Below are positions 61,404 through 64,000 of a stretch of 64,000 bases of DNA, one piece after another. The stretch comes from Flavobacterium sp. 102. Lineage in GTDB: Bacteria > Bacteroidota > Bacteroidia > Flavobacteriales > Flavobacteriaceae. The translations under genes were made by a program, and so were the position numbers. The notes under the pieces are model-generated. The model was not told the origin of the DNA and searched no databases. It saw only the letters and a list, made by a program, of their open reading frames with translations. Where the stretch lies: the NCBI RefSeq assembly GCF_003634615.1, contig NZ_RBKX01000001.1, positions 1,178,001 to 1,242,000 on the forward strand, read 5' to 3'. Each line of letters begins with the position of its first letter. The stretch's first letter is position 1.

Positions 61404-62330
61404 CTAACGAACAATGGTTTCCACCATTTTTTTGCCGTGAATTAAGACCGACGGATCGATAAGTACAATGCAAAACACGCCTGAAACTACTAGGAATTTC
61501 AAAATGTTGTGTAGTTTTAGGTAATCGGGTTTGGAGTTGGATTTCCAGAGTTTTTGCAGAAAAAAAATCAGGATAATCATGCTGATGTAAAAGTAGATAT
61601 CCATGTAACCGACTTCAAAAACTTCGACCAAATAATAGATGGGAATGATGGTGGAAACGGTTAACAGCGTGATTACTTTTTTGGAAAAAGCTTCTCCGAA
61701 AAGCACCGGAATGGTTTGATAATCGTTGGCAATATCACCTTTGATGTTTTCTAAATCTTTGATCATTTCTCTGATTAAAATCAATAAAAAGAGAAAAGTG
61801 GCATGCGCAAATATCTGCGGATATAAATTTTTATAATACAAAAGAATCGCGAAGAAAGGCAAAACGGCTAGAAATGAAGCAGTCAGATTGCCTATGATGG
61901 TGATTTTTTTGAGTTTGTGCGAATAGAACCAAATCAGGAAAATGTAAACGGAGAAAAATAGAACCGCTCGAAAAGAAACCAAGAAAGCTAACAAGAAGAC
62001 TATGAAATTTACTGAAAAATAGACCTGTAGTTTGGTTTTTTGACTGACCAATCTGTCTAATTGGGATTTGTTTGGACGATTGATTAGGTCTTTTTTGCTG
62101 TCGTAAAAATTGTTGATGATATAACCCGAAGCAATGGTCAAACTGGAAACTAAAACGATGATAAACAAGTTGAAATCGAGCAAAACATCGAGTGCTCTTT
62201 TTTCGGGAGCCAAAATGAATATGGCCGATAAATATTGGGCTAAAGCAATTACGGGAATGTTGTAACCGCGCACTACAGAAAACATGCTGATGATTTTCAG
62301 TAAGGTGTGTTTGGTTTTTCGGCTTAACAT
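61404..62330 (-). CDS. UbiA-family prenyltransferase
   Basis: A 308-residue inner-membrane enzyme with about eight hydrophobic segments. The first Asp-rich motif is INNFYDSKKDLINRP (NxxxDxxxD) and the second, weaker one is LENIKGDIANDYQ. Flavobacterial members of this group are often annotated as geranylgeranylglycerol-phosphate geranylgeranyltransferases. It follows the mevalonate genes on the same strand, so its isoprenoid donor is made next door. Acceptor not determined. Confidence 0.85.
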   Translation of the reverse strand: MLSRKTKHTLLKIISMFSVVRGYNIPVIALAQYLSAIFILAPEKRALDVLLDFNLFIIVLVSSLTIASGYIINNFYDSKKDLINRPNKSQLDRLVSQKTKLQVYFSVNFIVFLLAFLVSFRAVLFFSVYIFLIWFYSHKLKKITIIGNLTASFLAVLPFFAILLYYKNLYPQIFAHATFLFLLILIREMIKDLENIKGDIANDYQTIPVLFGEAFSKKVITLLTVSTIIPIYYLVEVFEVGYMDIYFYISMIILIFFLQKLWKSNSKPDYLKLHNILKFLVVSGVFCIVLIDPSVLIHGKKMVETIVR

Positions 62331-62344
62331 TTTGCATACATTAG

Positions 62345-62369
62345 TCCTTCGACTGCGCTCAGGATGACA
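62345..62369. repeat. Copy of the CCTGAGCG repeat
   Basis: CCTTCGACTGCGCTCAGGAT plus GACA. In reverse complement it matches the loop of the palindrome at 42085-42190 with two differences. It lies between the UbiA and GHMP-kinase genes. Confidence 0.65.
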
Positions 62370-62385
62370 AAAGTGGATTTCATGT

Positions 62386-63324
62386 TTAAAACTGGTAAAC
62401 CACTTCCAATTTGTAATCTTTCAGGGATTTTTTGGCCTTTTCTAAATCTTCGGTAAATCCTAGAATATAACCGCCGCCGCCGGAACCGCAAAGTTTTAAG
62501 TAGTAATCATTGGTGTCAAGTCCTTTTTGCCAAACGCCGTGAAACGCTTCGGGAATCATTGGCTTGAAATTGTTTAAGACTACTTTAGACAATTGTTTGG
62601 TATTGGCAAACAAAGATTTCATATCGCCGCCGAGGAAATTTTCCACGCAAGCGTCGGTGTATTTGATGAATTGTGATTTTAACATTTTTCGAAAACCTTC
62701 TTCTTTTAGGTTTTCCATGAAGATGTTCACCATTGGAGCAGTTTCGCCTACGATTCCGGAGTCTAACAAAAACACAGCACCTTTTCCGGTCGCACTTTGA
62801 GACGGAATGCCGGTGGCTTCGATATTGTCTTTGGAATTGATCAAAATCGGAATGCTCAAATAGCTGTTTAATGGATCAAGACCGGAACTTTTTCCGTGGA
62901 AGAATGACTCCATTTGGGAAAAAATCGTTTTTAACTGCAATAATTTCTCACGGGTTAAATTCTCTAAAACCGTGATTTTGTCGTTGGCATATTTGTCATA
63001 AATCGCCGCCACTAAAGCACCGCTGCTGCCAACACCATATCCTTGCGGAATACTGGAATCGAAATACATGCCGCGTTCTACATCGGTTTTTAAAACTTCA
63101 ATATTGAAAGTTACTAACTCGGGTTGGTCTTTTTGAAGTTGGTCCAAATAGGTTACAAAACGACGCAAACTCGCGTTAGATTTAATCGCTTCTTCGGATG
63201 GATTTTCGTCCACTTTCAAAGCGCCGTTGTAAAAATTGTAGGGAATGGATAAACCTTTAGAATCCTTTATAATTCCGTATTCTCCGAAGAGAAGAATCTT
63301 TGAGTAAAATAATGGTCCTTTCAT
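62386..63324 (-). CDS. GHMP kinase, probable mevalonate kinase
   Basis: A 312-residue kinase. The GHMP ATP loop is PQGYGVGSSGALV and the C-terminal glycine loop is LKLCGSGGGGYILGF. The first motif (LLFGEYGI) and its neighbours (decarboxylase upstream, UbiA downstream) support mevalonate kinase, which phosphorylates mevalonate with ATP. Phosphomevalonate kinase is the alternative. Confidence 0.8.
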   Translation of the reverse strand: MKGPLFYSKILLFGEYGIIKDSKGLSIPYNFYNGALKVDENPSEEAIKSNASLRRFVTYLDQLQKDQPELVTFNIEVLKTDVERGMYFDSSIPQGYGVGSSGALVAAIYDKYANDKITVLENLTREKLLQLKTIFSQMESFFHGKSSGLDPLNSYLSIPILINSKDNIEATGIPSQSATGKGAVFLLDSGIVGETAPMVNIFMENLKEEGFRKMLKSQFIKYTDACVENFLGGDMKSLFANTKQLSKVVLNNFKPMIPEAFHGVWQKGLDTNDYYLKLCGSGGGGYILGFTEDLEKAKKSLKDYKLEVVYQF

Positions 63325-63361
63325 ATGTTTTAATGGATAATTAACAATGGATAATTGATAA

Positions 63362-63712
63362 TTATTTTGTTTTTGACGTATTAATTATACTAGTTAGTAA
63401 CTTTAATAATTCTACTGCTTTTGGTTTTATATTTTCAAATTCGGCTTGATTTAAATATTTGGTTTCAAACAATAAATCTATCCAATATTCAGTTTCGTTT
63501 GCTTCTTTAAGGGAAATAGATAATTTATTTATAAAATCTGCTTTGCTTTGAGCATGTTCTGCTTCTCTGACATTGGCTCCAATTGATGTTCCAGAACGTA
63601 ACAATTGTTTTGACAAAACAAACTCTTTCCTTTCAACTAAAACTTTATAAAGAGAAACAACTTCAATCGCAAAAGAAAATGATTTCTCCTTGATAACGTT
63701 TTTCTTCTCCAT
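63362..63712 (-). CDS. Four-helix-bundle protein (23S rRNA intervening-protein type)
   Basis: A 116-residue four-helix-bundle protein (SFAIEVVSLYKVL, LSKQLLRSGTSIGANVREAE, LSISLKEANETEYWIDLL). The family is named after a protein encoded inside 23S rRNA genes, but the copies spread in Bacteroidetes genomes are free-standing and of unknown function. It sits between the mevalonate genes and is flanked by TTGATAA-rich spacers (63336-63364 and 63726-63763). Confidence 0.85.
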   Translation of the reverse strand: MEKKNVIKEKSFSFAIEVVSLYKVLVERKEFVLSKQLLRSGTSIGANVREAEHAQSKADFINKLSISLKEANETEYWIDLLFETKYLNQAEFENIKPKAVELLKLLTSIINTSKTK

Positions 63713-63725
63713 GTTCTAATTTTGC

Positions 63726-63763
63726 ATTATCAATTATCAATTATCAATTATCAATTATCAATT
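63726..63763. repeat. Heptanucleotide tandem repeat (ATTATCA)
   Basis: About five and a half units of ATTATCA. It overlaps the end of the decarboxylase gene, whose stop codon is inside it. Related TTATC strings flank the other side of the four-helix-bundle gene. Confidence 0.85.
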
Positions 63764-64000
63764 GACTTCCAAGTCCAATCGCATCACAAATATAGTTACC
63801 ATTTTGACAATAGCCAACTAATTCTGTAGTAATAAATTGCATTGCCTGAACTCTAACGTTTTCGGGATACAAAATATGTACGTTGGCACCGGCATCTAAG
63901 GTAAAACATATAGGAATATTCGTTTCGTTTCTAAACTTCCAAATTTCATTGATGATTTCCAATGTATTGGGTTTCATTAGGATAAAATAAGGAATCGAGG
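63744..64000 (-). CDS. mvaD: Diphosphomevalonate decarboxylase (C-terminal part, runs off the edge)
   Basis: The frame is open to the right edge of the window, so only the last ~85 residues are seen. MKPNTLEIINEIWKFRNET and CFTLDAGANVHILYP are characteristic of the C-terminus of the mevalonate diphosphate decarboxylase family, which makes isopentenyl diphosphate. The stop codon lies within the heptanucleotide repeat. The gene begins outside the window. Some flavobacterial relatives may act on mevalonate 5-phosphate; the sequence seen does not decide. Confidence 0.8.
   Translation of the reverse strand, partial: SIPYFILMKPNTLEIINEIWKFRNETNIPICFTLDAGANVHILYPENVRVQAMQFITTELVGYCQNGNYICDAIGLGSQLIIDN

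Noticed and set aside
63726..63763. CRISPR-like repeat array
   Set aside because: The unit is seven bases in direct tandem without spacers. No CRISPR array or cas gene was seen anywhere in the window.

Overview
The window looks like a chromosome segment of a Flavobacterium-type member of the Bacteroidetes. The evidence is an A+T-rich sequence, promoters of the TTG-N19-TAnnTTTG type, several secreted proteins with type IX secretion (T9SS) C-terminal sorting domains, a DNA polymerase III alpha subunit with a fused exonuclease, and families common in flavobacteria (DUF6252, DUF3871, DUF7619-like, four-helix-bundle protein). Two tRNA genes are present, Asp(GTC) and Leu(TAG).

Layout. (1) 1-8.4 kb is core chromosome: a lipoprotein, a glycine-rich RRM protein, a candidate ~200-nt structured RNA, dnaE, thioredoxin, a DUF58 protein and tRNA-Asp. 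(2) 8.4-38.0 kb is an integrated genomic island of about 29.4 kb. It sits at the 3' end of tRNA-Asp and is bounded by a perfect 213-bp direct repeat (8415-8627 and 37802-38014). A tyrosine integrase lies at the tRNA end and a RadC-like JAB protein at the other. The cargo runs as follows: a T9SS beta-propeller protein and a 2151-residue RHS/YD-repeat protein with a hydrophobic C-terminal tip and a small membrane protein, likely its immunity partner; an XRE regulator facing an operon of four small envelope proteins; a DNA-metabolism block (Sak4-like ATPase, DUF3871, polymerase-like protein, GIY-YIG/NUMOD1 endonuclease); and a defence block. The defence block holds a 1416-residue nuclease-NACHT protein and, convergent to it, a tightly coupled operon of a Hachiman pair (HamA nuclease, HamB helicase) followed by an AbiV-like HEPN protein and a large HEPN protein. 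No relaxase, conjugation, capsid or terminase gene was recognised. (3) 38.0-64.0 kb is core chromosome again: two T9SS surface proteins, a glycosyltransferase with a flippase-like membrane protein, ruvC, hemW, a cyclase-family hydrolase, GNAT and MmcQ/YjbR proteins, DUF4407, a BlaI/M56-TonB sensor-regulator pair with two clear operators, an M20 peptidase, tRNA-Leu, a DUF885 peptidase, a pseudouridine synthase, a UbiA prenyltransferase, and a mevalonate-pathway cluster that runs off the right edge.

How the genes work together. The strongest candidate for an undescribed system is the four-gene operon at 30922-36510. HamA and HamB are a known anti-phage pair. Here they are translationally coupled to two HEPN-fold proteins, one with an intact R-x4-H RNase-type motif, which suggests a composite with a possible second (RNA) effector arm. 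The nearby NACHT protein is a probable independent defence gene with its own promoter. Outside the island, the BlaI operators overlap the -33 and -7 promoter elements, giving a readable autoregulation switch. Several intergenic gaps hold short dispersed palindromic repeats.
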